In this document: positions 49,954 to 58,550 of the stretch, one piece after another
How positions within the stretch are numbered: the first letter of the stretch is position 1
Layout: every line of letters begins with the position of its first letter
Assembly (NCBI RefSeq): GCF_039522935.1
Contig: NZ_BAAAEI010000010.1
Span: 1-64,000 of the forward strand
From: Bowmanella denitrificans
GTDB lineage: Bacteria > Pseudomonadota > Gammaproteobacteria > Enterobacterales > Alteromonadaceae
Length of the DNA: 64,000 nt
Direction of reading: 5' to 3'
Notes under the pieces: generated by a model
The model's database searches: none
What the model was told of the DNA's origin: nothing
Seen by the model: only the letters and a program-made list of their open reading frames with translations
Position numbers and translations under genes: made by a program

Positions 49954-51708
49954 ATGAGTCGAAAAATCAGCGCTTCGGTCTTTCCGCGCTTTCTTCGTTA
50001 CCTGCGCGAATTTAAGCTGGCCTTTGTGATGGCCATTATTGGTATGATTGGCTATTCGGCCGTGGATGCCTTTGTGATTTTCCAGATGCAGCCGCTTATC
50101 GACGAAAGCCTGGTGAAGGGCAATGTGGATTATCTGCGTATGGCGGCCTATCTGGTGCTGCCGCTGTTTATTCTGCGTGGCTTATTTAACTTTATGGGCA
50201 GCTACAGTTTGTCCTGGGTGGGTAATCAGGTGGTGATGCGCATGCGTCAGCAACTGTTTAACCAGTACATTCATTTACCTGTCTCTTATCACGACCAGCA
50301 TTCTTCCGGGCAGATGATCTCCAAAGTTATCTATGACACCGAGCAGGTGGCTAATGCTTCGGGCAAAGCAATGTTAACCCTGGTGCGGGAAGGTGCGCTG
50401 GTGGTCTACCTGCTGGGGATCATGTTTTATCACTCCTGGCAGTTGTCGCTGATATTCCTTTTGATTGGCCCGGTGGTGGCGGTGATTGTGTCGGTGGTAA
50501 GTAAAAGGTTTCGTCTGGTCAGCCGCAATATCCAAAAGGCCATGGGCAGCCTGACCAATGTGGTAGAGCAGGTGATCAAGGGCCATAAAGTGGTACTGAT
50601 GTTCGGCGGCCAGAAGCTCGAAGAAGAACGTTTTGCCGAAAGCAACAACCATAACCGCCAGCAAAATATGAAGCTGGTGGTGTCCCGCCTGTTAAGTGAA
50701 TCCACGATTCAGATTATTGCCTCCGTCGCACTGGCGGTGGTGCTGTATCTGGCCAGTACCCCAGGTATGATTGAAAGTCTGACGGCAGGGGTATTTACCT
50801 CTGTCGTGGTCAGTATGACCATGCTGCTTAAACCCCTTAAACAGCTGACCACTGTTAATGCCGAATTTCAACGCGGGATGGCCGCTTGCAGCAGTGTGTT
50901 TGAAGTGCTGGATGAACTGCGCGAGCAGGATAGCGGCAAGGTCCGTCTGGGTCGGGCCAGAGGTGAGATTGCCTTTGATAAGGTCGACTTTGCCTATCCG
51001 GGTAAAAGCAATAATGCCCTGAAAAACATCAGCTTTCATGTGGCACCGGGGCAGAGCCTGGCTCTGGTGGGGCGTTCCGGCAGCGGTAAGTCGACCATTT
51101 CCAGTTTGTTGACCCGTTTTTACCGGGTGGAACAAGGCGGTATCAGTCTGGATGGGCATGAGCTGAATGATATTGGTCTTAAGGATCTGCGTCGTCAGTT
51201 TGCTCTGGTGTCCCAGCATGTCACGCTGTTTAACGACAGTATTGCCAATAATATTGCCTATGGTGCGGAAGATTCAGTGAGCCGGGCGCAGATTGAACAG
51301 GCCGCGCGTATTGCTCATGTGATGGAATTTGTGGAACAACTACCTGAAGGCCTGGATACCAATATTGGTGAAAATGGCCTGATGCTGTCTGGTGGTCAGC
51401 GGCAGCGTATCGCTATTGCCCGGGCAATTTTGCGTGATGCACCTATCTTGATTCTGGATGAAGCCACCTCTGCGCTGGATACCGAGTCTGAGCGTCTGAT
51501 TCAGGATGCGCTGGATAAGCTACAGAAAGATCGCACCAGCATTGTGGTGGCGCATCGGTTATCCACTATAGAAAACGCCGACCAGATCCTGGTGATTGAT
51601 CAGGGGCGTATCCTGGAGCAGGGCGACCATCAAACCCTGCTGGCCAAAGACGGGGCCTATGCGCAATTGCATAAATTACAATTCAAGGAAGGGATAGCGG
51701 TATCGTGA
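49954..51708 (+). CDS. msbA: Lipid A export ATP-binding/permease (MsbA)
   Basis: Flips core-lipid A across the inner membrane. The 584-residue half-transporter has six membrane helices in residues 1-310 and a nucleotide-binding domain after 340: Walker A GRSGSGKST (about 377), Q-loop LVSQHVTLFND, ABC signature LSGGQRQRIAIARAIL, Walker B ILILDEATSALD and H-loop VAHRLS. Location directly before lpxK, with a GTGA overlap, and close to kdsB confirms the lipid A exporter identity. A possible promoter lies upstream at 49871. Confidence 0.97.
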   Translation: MSRKISASVFPRFLRYLREFKLAFVMAIIGMIGYSAVDAFVIFQMQPLIDESLVKGNVDYLRMAAYLVLPLFILRGLFNFMGSYSLSWVGNQVVMRMRQQLFNQYIHLPVSYHDQHSSGQMISKVIYDTEQVANASGKAMLTLVREGALVVYLLGIMFYHSWQLSLIFLLIGPVVAVIVSVVSKRFRLVSRNIQKAMGSLTNVVEQVIKGHKVVLMFGGQKLEEERFAESNNHNRQQNMKLVVSRLLSESTIQIIASVALAVVLYLASTPGMIESLTAGVFTSVVVSMTMLLKPLKQLTTVNAEFQRGMAACSSVFEVLDELREQDSGKVRLGRARGEIAFDKVDFAYPGKSNNALKNISFHVAPGQSLALVGRSGSGKSTISSLLTRFYRVEQGGISLDGHELNDIGLKDLRRQFALVSQHVTLFNDSIANNIAYGAEDSVSRAQIEQAARIAHVMEFVEQLPEGLDTNIGENGLMLSGGQRQRIAIARAILRDAPILILDEATSALDTESERLIQDALDKLQKDRTSIVVAHRLSTIENADQILVIDQGRILEQGDHQTLLAKDGAYAQLHKLQFKEGIAVS

Positions 51709-52673
51709 GCTGGCTGGAGAAACGCTGGTACCGGCCCGACCCACTTATCTGGCTGTTGTTACCACTAACTGTGCTGTTCTGGTTAGTCTCAGCTTGCCGT
51801 CGCTTACTGTTTCGCCTGGGGATTAAACGCAGTGTCAGGGTTAATGTACCGGTGATTGTGGTGGGCAATATCTCGGTAGGGGGCAATGGTAAAACCCCGA
51901 TGGTGATCCGCCTTTGCCAACTGTTGAAGCAGCAAGGTTTTCATCCTGGTGTGGTCAGTCGCGGTTATGGTGGTAAAGCACCCTATTACCCTTATAGCGT
52001 GGCGGTCAACAGTGACCCTCGGGTGGTGGGCGACGAGCCGGTTATGATGCGCCACCACCTGGGCTGCCCGTTGGTGGTCGATCCGGACAGGGTGCGTGGT
52101 GCCCGTTATCTTATCGATGAACATAAGTGCAATATCATTGTGTGTGATGACGGTTTGCAACATTACCGCCTGGCCAGGGACATTGAAATTCTGGTGATGG
52201 ATGGTCAGCGCCGGCACGGCAACGGTTATCTGCTGCCCATGGGGCCACTGCGAGAAGGGGCCTGGCGACAAAAGACGGTGGATTTTGTGGTGGTCAATGG
52301 CGGGGTAGCCAAGGCCGGTGAGCATTTGATGTCGCTGGAGTCGGGCCAACTGGTCAATGTTAAATATCCCAGCCAGACCCAGTCTATCAGCGAGCTGAGA
52401 AAGCCTGCCATTGCATTGGCGGGGATTGGTAACCCGGAGCGTTTTTTCAAGCTGCTGGACAGCCGTCAGGTCAGGCTTAAGCAGAAACTGGTGTTTGCTG
52501 ATCACCACCCATTCCGGGATGGGGATATTCCCGATGATTTAGTGCTGATGACCGAGAAAGATGCCGTCAAGTGCCGGGACTTTGCCCGCTCGCAATGGTG
52601 GTATCTGCCGGTAAGTGCTAAGTTAACCGAACAATTTAAACAACAACTGCTGGAAAAAATCCATGGCATTTGA
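51705..52673 (+). CDS. lpxK: Tetraacyldisaccharide 4'-kinase (LpxK)
   Basis: Phosphorylates the 4' position of the lipid A precursor at the inner face of the cytoplasmic membrane. 322 residues starting from GTG 51705, which overlaps the msbA stop. An N-terminal hydrophobic anchor (PLIWLLLPLTVLFWLVSACRRLLFRLG) leads to the P-loop VVGNISVGGNGKTPMVIRL, then SRGYGGKAPYYPYSV, DEPVMMRHHLGCPLVVDPDR, CDDGLQHYRLARDIEILVMDGQRRHGNG and LVFADHHPF with the catalytic-site residues. It overlaps the following small gene by 11 bp. Confidence 0.97.
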   Translation: MSWLEKRWYRPDPLIWLLLPLTVLFWLVSACRRLLFRLGIKRSVRVNVPVIVVGNISVGGNGKTPMVIRLCQLLKQQGFHPGVVSRGYGGKAPYYPYSVAVNSDPRVVGDEPVMMRHHLGCPLVVDPDRVRGARYLIDEHKCNIIVCDDGLQHYRLARDIEILVMDGQRRHGNGYLLPMGPLREGAWRQKTVDFVVVNGGVAKAGEHLMSLESGQLVNVKYPSQTQSISELRKPAIALAGIGNPERFFKLLDSRQVRLKQKLVFADHHPFRDGDIPDDLVLMTEKDAVKCRDFARSQWWYLPVSAKLTEQFKQQLLEKIHGI

Positions 52674-52860
52674 CAAGAAGTTACTGGACATTCTGGCTTG
52701 CCCGGTATGTAAGGGAAAGCTGCTCTATCAGGCTGAAGCCGCTGAGCTGGTGTGTCGTTTTGATCGCCTGGCGTATCCCGTTCGCGACAATATTCCGGTG
52801 ATGCTGGAAAACGAAGCCAGAAGTCTCAGTCTGGATGAGCTGGAAAGCATAAAGGGCTGA
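52663..52860 (+). CDS. Trm112 family protein (YcaR-like)
   Basis: A 65-residue protein with LLDILACPVCKGKLLYQAEAAELVCRFDRLAYPVRDNIPVML. It has the zinc-ribbon-like CPVC pair and the Trm112 fold pattern, but only one further Cys, as in E. coli YcaR, so metal binding may be lost. It overlaps lpxK by 11 bp and precedes kdsB by 4 bp, the same order as in E. coli. Bacterial members have no settled role. Confidence 0.92.
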   Translation: MAFDKKLLDILACPVCKGKLLYQAEAAELVCRFDRLAYPVRDNIPVMLENEARSLSLDELESIKG

Positions 52861-52864
52861 CAAG

Positions 52865-53623
52865 ATGAAATTCACCTGCATCATTCCGGCCCGCTACGCG
52901 TCCACGCGTTTTCCTGGCAAACCCTTGGTGGATATTTATTGCAAACCCATGATCCAGCATGTGGTGGAACGCGCACAGGAATCCGGGGCCAGTCGCGTGG
53001 TGGTGGCCACAGATGACGAGCGAATTGCCGAGGTGGTGGAGGGTTTTGACGGCCAGGTCTGTATGACTGGCAGGCAGCATGAATCCGGCACCGAGCGCCT
53101 GGCAGAGGTGGTAGATTTACTGGCGCTGGACAGTGATGAGATAGTGGTGAATGTGCAAGGCGATGAGCCTTTTATTCCCGCTGCCAATATTCAGCAAGTC
53201 GCGGAAAATCTGAATTTACACCGGCAGGCTGAAATGGCCACCCTGGCCGTGCGTTTAAGTGACGTGGAAGAGCTGTTTAATCCCAATGTGGTCAAGGTCG
53301 TGACCGACAAGCTGGGTTATGCACTGTATTTCAGCCGTGCCACTATTCCTTACGACAGAGCGCGTTTTCTGGATGCTGATAGCATTGACGAAATAGGCGA
53401 TTACTACTTAAGGCATATTGGCATCTATGCTTATCGTGCTGGCTTTATTAAACAATATGTGAACATGACCCCATCCGGTCTGGAACAGATTGAATCCCTT
53501 GAACAACTCAGGGTGCTTTGGCACGGCGAAAAAATTCATGTGGACGTGGCGGTGCAGACGCCACCCACTGGCATTGATACGCCTGATGACCTGGCCAGGG
53601 TACTCAGCCAGCTAAAGCGCTAA
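52865..53623 (+). CDS. kdsB: CMP-Kdo synthetase (KdsB)
   Basis: 3-deoxy-manno-octulosonate cytidylyltransferase, activating Kdo with CTP for lipopolysaccharide inner core assembly in the cytosol. The 252-residue protein begins KFTCIIPARYASTRFPGKPLVDIYCKPMIQHVVERA, then VVVATDDERI, MTGRQHESGTERLAEV, VNVQGDEPFI (metal-binding Asp) and YYLRHIGIYAYRAGFI. It is 4 bp downstream of the Trm112-like gene, completing the msbA-lpxK-ycaR-kdsB unit. The following SDR gene starts 11 bp after its stop. Confidence 0.97.
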   Translation: MKFTCIIPARYASTRFPGKPLVDIYCKPMIQHVVERAQESGASRVVVATDDERIAEVVEGFDGQVCMTGRQHESGTERLAEVVDLLALDSDEIVVNVQGDEPFIPAANIQQVAENLNLHRQAEMATLAVRLSDVEELFNPNVVKVVTDKLGYALYFSRATIPYDRARFLDADSIDEIGDYYLRHIGIYAYRAGFIKQYVNMTPSGLEQIESLEQLRVLWHGEKIHVDVAVQTPPTGIDTPDDLARVLSQLKR

Positions 53624-53634
53624 AGGAGAAGACG

Positions 53635-54297
53635 ATGGCAACGGTTGTGATTACCGGGGCGGGCCGGGGCATAGGTCTGGCACTGGTTCAGCAATATGTA
53701 CAGCGTGGTGATAAGGTGTATGGCTTGTGCCGACGCGCAAGCCAGGAGCTGCAACAAAGTGGCGCAGAAGTGCTGGAAGGGGTGGATGTGGCCGATGTTG
53801 CCAATTTGGCAGATGCCCTCAAACCGCTCGCCAATGTGCAGGTTGATATCTTGATCAATAATGCTGGAGTGCTGGGCAACGAGCGCTTCGACCTGCCGGA
53901 TCCTGCCAGTGTTGAACATCAGTTTCGTGTCAACGCCCTTGGGCCGTTGCTGGTCAGTCAAATGCTGGCGGTACATATGCAAAAAGGCAGTAAGATTGCC
54001 ATGATCACCAGTCGCATGGGCTCCATGGCCGATAACGGTTCCGGTGGGTATTACGGCTACCGAATGTCAAAGGCTGCCTTAAATGCCGCCGGTGTGTCAA
54101 TGGCCAGGGATTTAGCCTGCCGTGGTATTGCCGTAGCGTTGCTTCACCCTGGTTATGTGCAAACACAAATGGTTAATTTTGGCGGTGATGTATCGGCACA
54201 GGTCTCTGCGCAGCGCTTGATACAACGGATTGATGATTTGAACCTGGAAAACTCAGGATGCTTCTGGCATGCCAATGGTGATGAGCTTCCCTGGTAG
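53635..54297 (+). CDS. Short-chain dehydrogenase/reductase
   Basis: A 220-residue SDR with cofactor motif TGAGRGIGLAL (residues 7-17), NNAGVLG at about 81-87 and the catalytic Ser (MITSRMGSM) plus YGYRMSK with Tyr and Lys at about 142-147. The sequence resembles the C-signal (CsgA-like) SDR group seen in many gammaproteobacteria. AAGGAGAAGACG before the start is a full ribosome site. It sits 11 bp after kdsB and could be co-transcribed. The substrate is unknown; nothing links it to lipopolysaccharide synthesis apart from position. Confidence 0.9.
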   Translation: MATVVITGAGRGIGLALVQQYVQRGDKVYGLCRRASQELQQSGAEVLEGVDVADVANLADALKPLANVQVDILINNAGVLGNERFDLPDPASVEHQFRVNALGPLLVSQMLAVHMQKGSKIAMITSRMGSMADNGSGGYYGYRMSKAALNAAGVSMARDLACRGIAVALLHPGYVQTQMVNFGGDVSAQVSAQRLIQRIDDLNLENSGCFWHANGDELPW

Positions 54298-54415
54298 GTG
54301 GATAGAGCCTGTTGACCTTTTGAACAAAAATATATTTGAAAGATAAACAGCCCTGGAAATAAAAAATTCCTAACGCCTCTTGTTCTGCTGTAAATCCTGC
54401 TATAACTTAACAATT

Positions 54416-54435
54416 GTGTCACTTCTTGGTGACAC
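54416..54435 (+). other. Hairpin upstream of first PilZ gene
   Basis: Perfect 7-bp arms GTGTCAC and GTGACAC with a 6-nt loop, 37 bp before the PilZ start. A weak promoter (TTGTTC, 15-nt spacer, TATAAC at 54380-54406) would place it at the 5' end of the message. Confidence 0.4.
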
Positions 54436-54471
54436 CCTTGTACAAGTTCTCAATGCACATCAGCCAGCAGG

Positions 54472-55134
54472 GTGTCCAGATTGCAGAAAGTTATCATTCA
54501 GGCCTGCTCTGAGCAGGACAAGGAATGGCTAAGCCATGTCCACAACGGCACCCGTATTGATGTTCAACTGCTGGATCAATACGACAGCCGTTTTCAGAGC
54601 GAGTTGGTAGGGTATCGCTTTGGGCGCTATCTGATTATTCGCTTTGATGAGTTTGTGCTGCCGCAAAGTATGAACTGTACCGGTCTGATAGCCGTGTGTC
54701 GCTTTTTGGTGGAAGACAGTCTTGGCGAATGTTTTGCCTTTAAAAGTGAAATCGTTAACACCTTACGCAGGCCCGACAAGTTACTGTTTATTGCCTTCCC
54801 CAATGAAATACATCGCAGGCCGTTGCGCGCCAGCAAAAGACTAAGTCTGAAAATCCCCGCCAGCATCGCATTGCGCAGTAATCAAACGACAGGCGCCGCA
54901 TTTGATGGCGTGTTAATTGATGTATCCGGCGATGGTTGTCGTTTCCAGTTTGATGCTTCTCATACCGGGCGAAAGGTAAATTTGTTGCCTATTCTGGTTT
55001 GTATTGACTGGCAGGAAAAAGGCATAAAAAAAGAGGTCAGCGGTATGGTGCGTAATTCCAAGATGCAAGATGGTTTTTTAACGGTTGGCATACAGTTCGA
55101 CGAGCAACAACCGGACTTGGACAACTTAGTCTGA
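54472..55134 (+). CDS. PilZ domain protein, first of tandem pair
   Basis: A 220-residue c-di-GMP effector-like protein. The N-terminal half (about 20-105) is a YcgR/PilZNR-like domain (NGTRIDVQLLDQYDSRFQSELVGYRFGRYLIIRFDE). The PilZ domain follows with RRPLR (RxxxR, about 112-116) and DVSGDG (D-x-S-x-x-G, about 143-148), the two motifs needed for c-di-GMP binding, both intact. It is a paralogue of the gene at 55285, which suggests two related effectors, probably in motility or surface attachment. The start is uncertain: GTG 54472, or TTG 54481 nine nt later. A hairpin lies 37 bp upstream. Confidence 0.88.
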   Translation: MSRLQKVIIQACSEQDKEWLSHVHNGTRIDVQLLDQYDSRFQSELVGYRFGRYLIIRFDEFVLPQSMNCTGLIAVCRFLVEDSLGECFAFKSEIVNTLRRPDKLLFIAFPNEIHRRPLRASKRLSLKIPASIALRSNQTTGAAFDGVLIDVSGDGCRFQFDASHTGRKVNLLPILVCIDWQEKGIKKEVSGMVRNSKMQDGFLTVGIQFDEQQPDLDNLV

Positions 55135-55284
55135 CTGCTCTTTACTTACTTCAGGGGCCGGATTTAACTTAATCTGTAAAGCAAGATACAACGCCCTCAG
55201 GGAAGTGCTTCATCTTTTTAGCATCGCAGGCATGCCGTCTCTTTTCGCCAAAACCAAAGCGGCATAAAGCAATGGGGACCTATC

Positions 55285-55920
55285 ATGGCAGGTGAGCAGC
55301 AGGATACTGATAAGGCGGAACAGGAATATTGGATAGATCACCTGAAATTTGGTGTCAGGGTTGATATTCAGTTACTGGAGCTGCAGAAGCGTCGTTATCA
55401 TGCCGAGCTAATGGGCCTGCGTATTGGCCGCTATATTGCCCTTCGTTACGATCCAAACAACTGGCCTGTCGGCGAGCAGACTACCGGTATGATGGTGGTA
55501 TGCCGTTATCTGGTGGAAGAGACATTGGGTGAGATATTTGCTTTTAAGGCCGAGATACTGCAACTGATTCGACACCCTGATCACCTGATATTTCTGGCCT
55601 TTCCCAAAGACGTGTTTAGGCGCAGTCTGCGCGATACCGCGCGTAGCGAAGTGAATTTGCCAGCCACCGCCAGCATAGGTGAGCACTCTTTTGTTGGACA
55701 GATTATTGATATTTCCGAAGGTGGCTGCAGACTGGTGTTGCCGCAGGAACCAGCGGTGCACGAATGGCAGCAACAAGTGCTGAAGCTTGTGATTGATTGC
55801 CCGCAAAGTCAGGGCGCTACCCACACTGCCAAAGTACGCAATCATCGCGAAGAAGAAGAAGGATTCTGTCTGGGGTTGCAGTTTGAAGCGCCGCAAGCCT
55901 GGGTACAGACTTTGCCCTGA
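55285..55920 (+). CDS. PilZ domain protein, second of tandem pair
   Basis: A 211-residue paralogue of the preceding gene. The N-terminal YcgR-like domain reads FGVRVDIQLLELQKRRYHAELMGLRIGRYIALRYDP, the PilZ motif RxxxR is RRSLR, and D-x-S-x-x-G is DISEGG, so c-di-GMP binding is expected. Residues conserved with the first copy include the (E/A)L(M/V)GxRxGRY block and CRxLVE(E/D)xLGExFAFKxE. ATG 55285 has GGGGA upstream. The 150-bp gap between the pair argues for separate control. Their partners are not deducible from the window. Confidence 0.92.
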   Translation: MAGEQQDTDKAEQEYWIDHLKFGVRVDIQLLELQKRRYHAELMGLRIGRYIALRYDPNNWPVGEQTTGMMVVCRYLVEETLGEIFAFKAEILQLIRHPDHLIFLAFPKDVFRRSLRDTARSEVNLPATASIGEHSFVGQIIDISEGGCRLVLPQEPAVHEWQQQVLKLVIDCPQSQGATHTAKVRNHREEEEGFCLGLQFEAPQAWVQTLP

Positions 55921-55981
55921 GCATTGCCTTTTATTTACATTTAATTAAAGTGATGGCCTGGTTTAGGCAAAGAGGAATGCC

Positions 55982-56986
55982 ATGGGGCCCCTGATGCTCG
56001 ATTTGGCCGGTCATGAACTGAGCGCCGAAGAAAAAGAAATCATCGACCACCCACTGGTTGGTGGTTTGATGCTAACCGGTCGGAATATTTATGATCTAAA
56101 GCAGCTTGCGGAGTTAATTCAGCAGGTTCGTCAACATGCGCGTAATAAGATACTGGTAGGTCTGGAGCAGGAAGGCGGCAATAAACAAGTTTTGAAATCT
56201 GGTCTCAGTCCACTGCCAGCCATGGCATCGCTGTATCGAAGTGCTGAAGGTAATCTGGACAAAGCCTGCGAACTGGCGCAGCAACTGGGCTGGCTGCTGG
56301 CCGCCGAGCTGCTGGCCCTGGATATTGATTTGTGTTTTGGGCCGGTTCTGGATATTCATGGCCATTCCCCGTTGGTGGCGGACCGGGCTTTTCACAGCAA
56401 GTCTCAGCATGTGATTGAATTGGCTGGTCACTTTGCTAAAGGCGTACATCAGGCGGGCATGAAAACCGTAGGTAAGCATTTTCCCGGCCTGGGCTATGTT
56501 CAGGATGCTGAGCAGCCAGTGGATAAACGCAGCGAAGCGGAAATCCGCAATCATGATATGCGGGTGTTTAAAGCCCTGCATGAACAAGGGCTGCTGGATG
56601 CGGTTATGCCTGCTCATGTGACATATCCTGCAGTAGACAAGCTGCCAGCCTGTTTTTCCCGGCGCTGGCTGCGTGACATTCTGCGTAAGGAGCTGGATTT
56701 TGACGGTGTGGTGTTTTCCGGCAACTTGTCAGTAATGGCTGCTAAATCCGTCAAAGAGTTTGGTGACAGAGCCAAACAGGCCATGGATGCGGGCTGCGAT
56801 ATGGTGCAGGTGTGTGGGCATCGCGACGGCGCCATTCAGGTGCTGGATGCCTTGCCATCCACTTATCAGGCCAGCGAACGGCTGCAGGCCTTACAAAAAG
56901 GACCTGCATCTGATCTGACCGACTTGCAGCGCAAAGCACAATGGCAATCAGCCAACAGGATGGTGGAAAGCCTGCATGCCGGTTAA
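55982..56986 (+). CDS. NagZ-like glycoside hydrolase family 3 protein lacking catalytic residues
   Basis: A 334-residue protein aligned along its length with beta-N-acetylhexosaminidase NagZ (E. coli start MGPVMLDVEGYEL; here MGPLMLDLAGHEL). The scaffold is clear (PLVGGLMLTGRN, KHFPG, MPAHVTYPAVD, AMDAGCDMVQVC). However, the nucleophile motif SDDLSM reads SGNLSV (residues 246-251), the acid/base loop with DSH reads DAE (175-177) with a deletion, and the sugar-binding DQEGGR reads EQEGGN (62-67). NagZ releases GlcNAc in peptidoglycan recycling; this copy cannot use that mechanism. It probably binds a sugar or has a new role. Its end overlaps the SLC13 gene by 11 bp. Confidence 0.88.
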   Translation: MGPLMLDLAGHELSAEEKEIIDHPLVGGLMLTGRNIYDLKQLAELIQQVRQHARNKILVGLEQEGGNKQVLKSGLSPLPAMASLYRSAEGNLDKACELAQQLGWLLAAELLALDIDLCFGPVLDIHGHSPLVADRAFHSKSQHVIELAGHFAKGVHQAGMKTVGKHFPGLGYVQDAEQPVDKRSEAEIRNHDMRVFKALHEQGLLDAVMPAHVTYPAVDKLPACFSRRWLRDILRKELDFDGVVFSGNLSVMAAKSVKEFGDRAKQAMDAGCDMVQVCGHRDGAIQVLDALPSTYQASERLQALQKGPASDLTDLQRKAQWQSANRMVESLHAG

Positions 56987-58343
56987 AACATTACTACTCT
57001 TCAGCGGGCCGGGCCTTGCCACATTGTTGTGGCTTTTTTTGTTCCAACAGGGACTGCCGTTACCCATTGTGTGGACCGCCAGCATTACCTTGCTGACGGC
57101 ATTTTACTGGATCACTGAAGCCTTGCCGATTCCGGCTACCTCTTTAATTCCTTTTGCGGCATTTCCGTTAACCGGGGTGCTGAGTCATCAGCAGGCGGCC
57201 TCGTCGCTGGGCAGCCATGTGATTATTCTGCTGATGGGCGCTTTTATGCTGTCCAAGGCCCTGGAAAAATCCAATGTTCACAGTCGGTTTGCCTTCTATA
57301 TGGTCAGTCTGACCGGTGCACAGAGCGCCAGGCGCCTGGTACTCGGCTTTATGCTGACAGCAGCTCTGTTGTCTATGTGGATATCCAATACCGCGACGAC
57401 CTTAATGTTGCTGCCCATCGCCCTGGCGGTGTTAAAGCGGGTTGAGGATGCACGCCTGTCTGCCGCTATTTTGCTGGGAATTGCCTATTCGGCCAGTCTC
57501 GGCGGCGTGGGTACTCCGATTGGCACGCCACCCAATATTATTTTTATGAGTGTATATAGCCAAAGCCAGGGACAAGAGGTGAGTTTTTTAGACTGGATGG
57601 CCTTTGGCTTACCCATTGTGTTAATCGCCATACCGCTGATGGCTTTGTGGCTGACAAGAGGACTGGGAAAGCTGGATAACCTTCAACTTCCTGCTGCGGG
57701 TCGATGGGACAGCGGCGAGAAGCGGGTACTTTATGTTTTCGCCATTGTGGCTCTGGCATGGATCTTCAGACCTTACTGGACAGCCTGGTTTGGGCTTGAA
57801 TCAGTTGGCGACAGCACCATCGCCCTGGCTGGGGTAGTGGCCATGTTTTTGACCCCTACAGGTAAACAAGCCGGGGAAAAACTGCTGGATTGGCAGACCG
57901 CCAACGATATTCCCTGGGGCATGCTGCTGCTGTTTGCGGGCGGAATTTGTATCGCTAAAGCCTTTGATGCATCAGGTTTGAGTGCGGCCATGGGTAGTTG
58001 GCTGGGTGGCTTATCGAATCTGCCGGTTTTGCTGCTAATTCTGGTGTTGTGTCTGTTTGTGACCTTCCTAACCGAGATCACCTCCAATACGGCAACAGCA
58101 ACCTTATTGATGCCGATACTGGCCACCGCCGGGGTGGCTGCAGGAGTTGATCCTAAACTACTGATGATTCCGGCTGCCATTAGTGCCAGTTGTGCCTTTA
58201 TGTTGCCGGTTGCTACTGCGCCCAACGCCATCGTTTACAGTACCGACAAAGTGTCGATCCGCACTATGGCCCGGGAAGGCCTGGTATTGAATATTATGGT
58301 AGCCGTTATCGTAACCCTGGTGGTGTATGTGGTGTTGGCTTGA
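56976..58343 (+). CDS. SLC13/DASS family sodium:anion symporter
   Basis: A 455-residue inner membrane transporter with about 11 helices. The family marks are FYWITEALPIPATSLIPFAAFPLTGVL (about 45-72), WISNTATTLMLLPIALAVL with the first SNT motif (about 130-148), GTPPNIIF, and TEITSNTATATLLMPILA with the second SNT motif. Both SNT motifs, which bind sodium and the carboxylate or sulfate substrate, are intact. Its start lies inside the NagZ-like gene, so the two are translationally coupled. The substrate could be a dicarboxylate or sulfate; it is not settled by sequence. Confidence 0.92.
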   Translation: MPVKTLLLFSGPGLATLLWLFLFQQGLPLPIVWTASITLLTAFYWITEALPIPATSLIPFAAFPLTGVLSHQQAASSLGSHVIILLMGAFMLSKALEKSNVHSRFAFYMVSLTGAQSARRLVLGFMLTAALLSMWISNTATTLMLLPIALAVLKRVEDARLSAAILLGIAYSASLGGVGTPIGTPPNIIFMSVYSQSQGQEVSFLDWMAFGLPIVLIAIPLMALWLTRGLGKLDNLQLPAAGRWDSGEKRVLYVFAIVALAWIFRPYWTAWFGLESVGDSTIALAGVVAMFLTPTGKQAGEKLLDWQTANDIPWGMLLLFAGGICIAKAFDASGLSAAMGSWLGGLSNLPVLLLILVLCLFVTFLTEITSNTATATLLMPILATAGVAAGVDPKLLMIPAAISASCAFMLPVATAPNAIVYSTDKVSIRTMAREGLVLNIMVAVIVTLVVYVVLA

Positions 58344-58507
58344 CGTTGATTGAATTGTAAAGATTGCGTCAAGGCCATGACAAAAACAGCCGCATCAGGT
58401 TAACTCTCGCTATTTAAGCGCTTTGTCTCAGCAGTCTGTCGAAGTCAGGGATATGTTTGATCAGACTTGCTTTATAGTTCGTACCCCATTGATGAAATTA
58501 AAATTTT

Positions 58508-58527
58508 GCCCGCCGCAGATGGCGGGC
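58508..58527 (+). other. Hairpin in RND operon leader
   Basis: Perfect 7-bp arms GCCCGCC and GGCGGGC with a 6-nt loop, 23 bp before the adaptor start. No T-tract follows on the plus strand, so it is more likely a leader structure than a terminator. Confidence 0.45.
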
Positions 58528-58550
58528 ATGGTATATCTCAAGGACATCCT

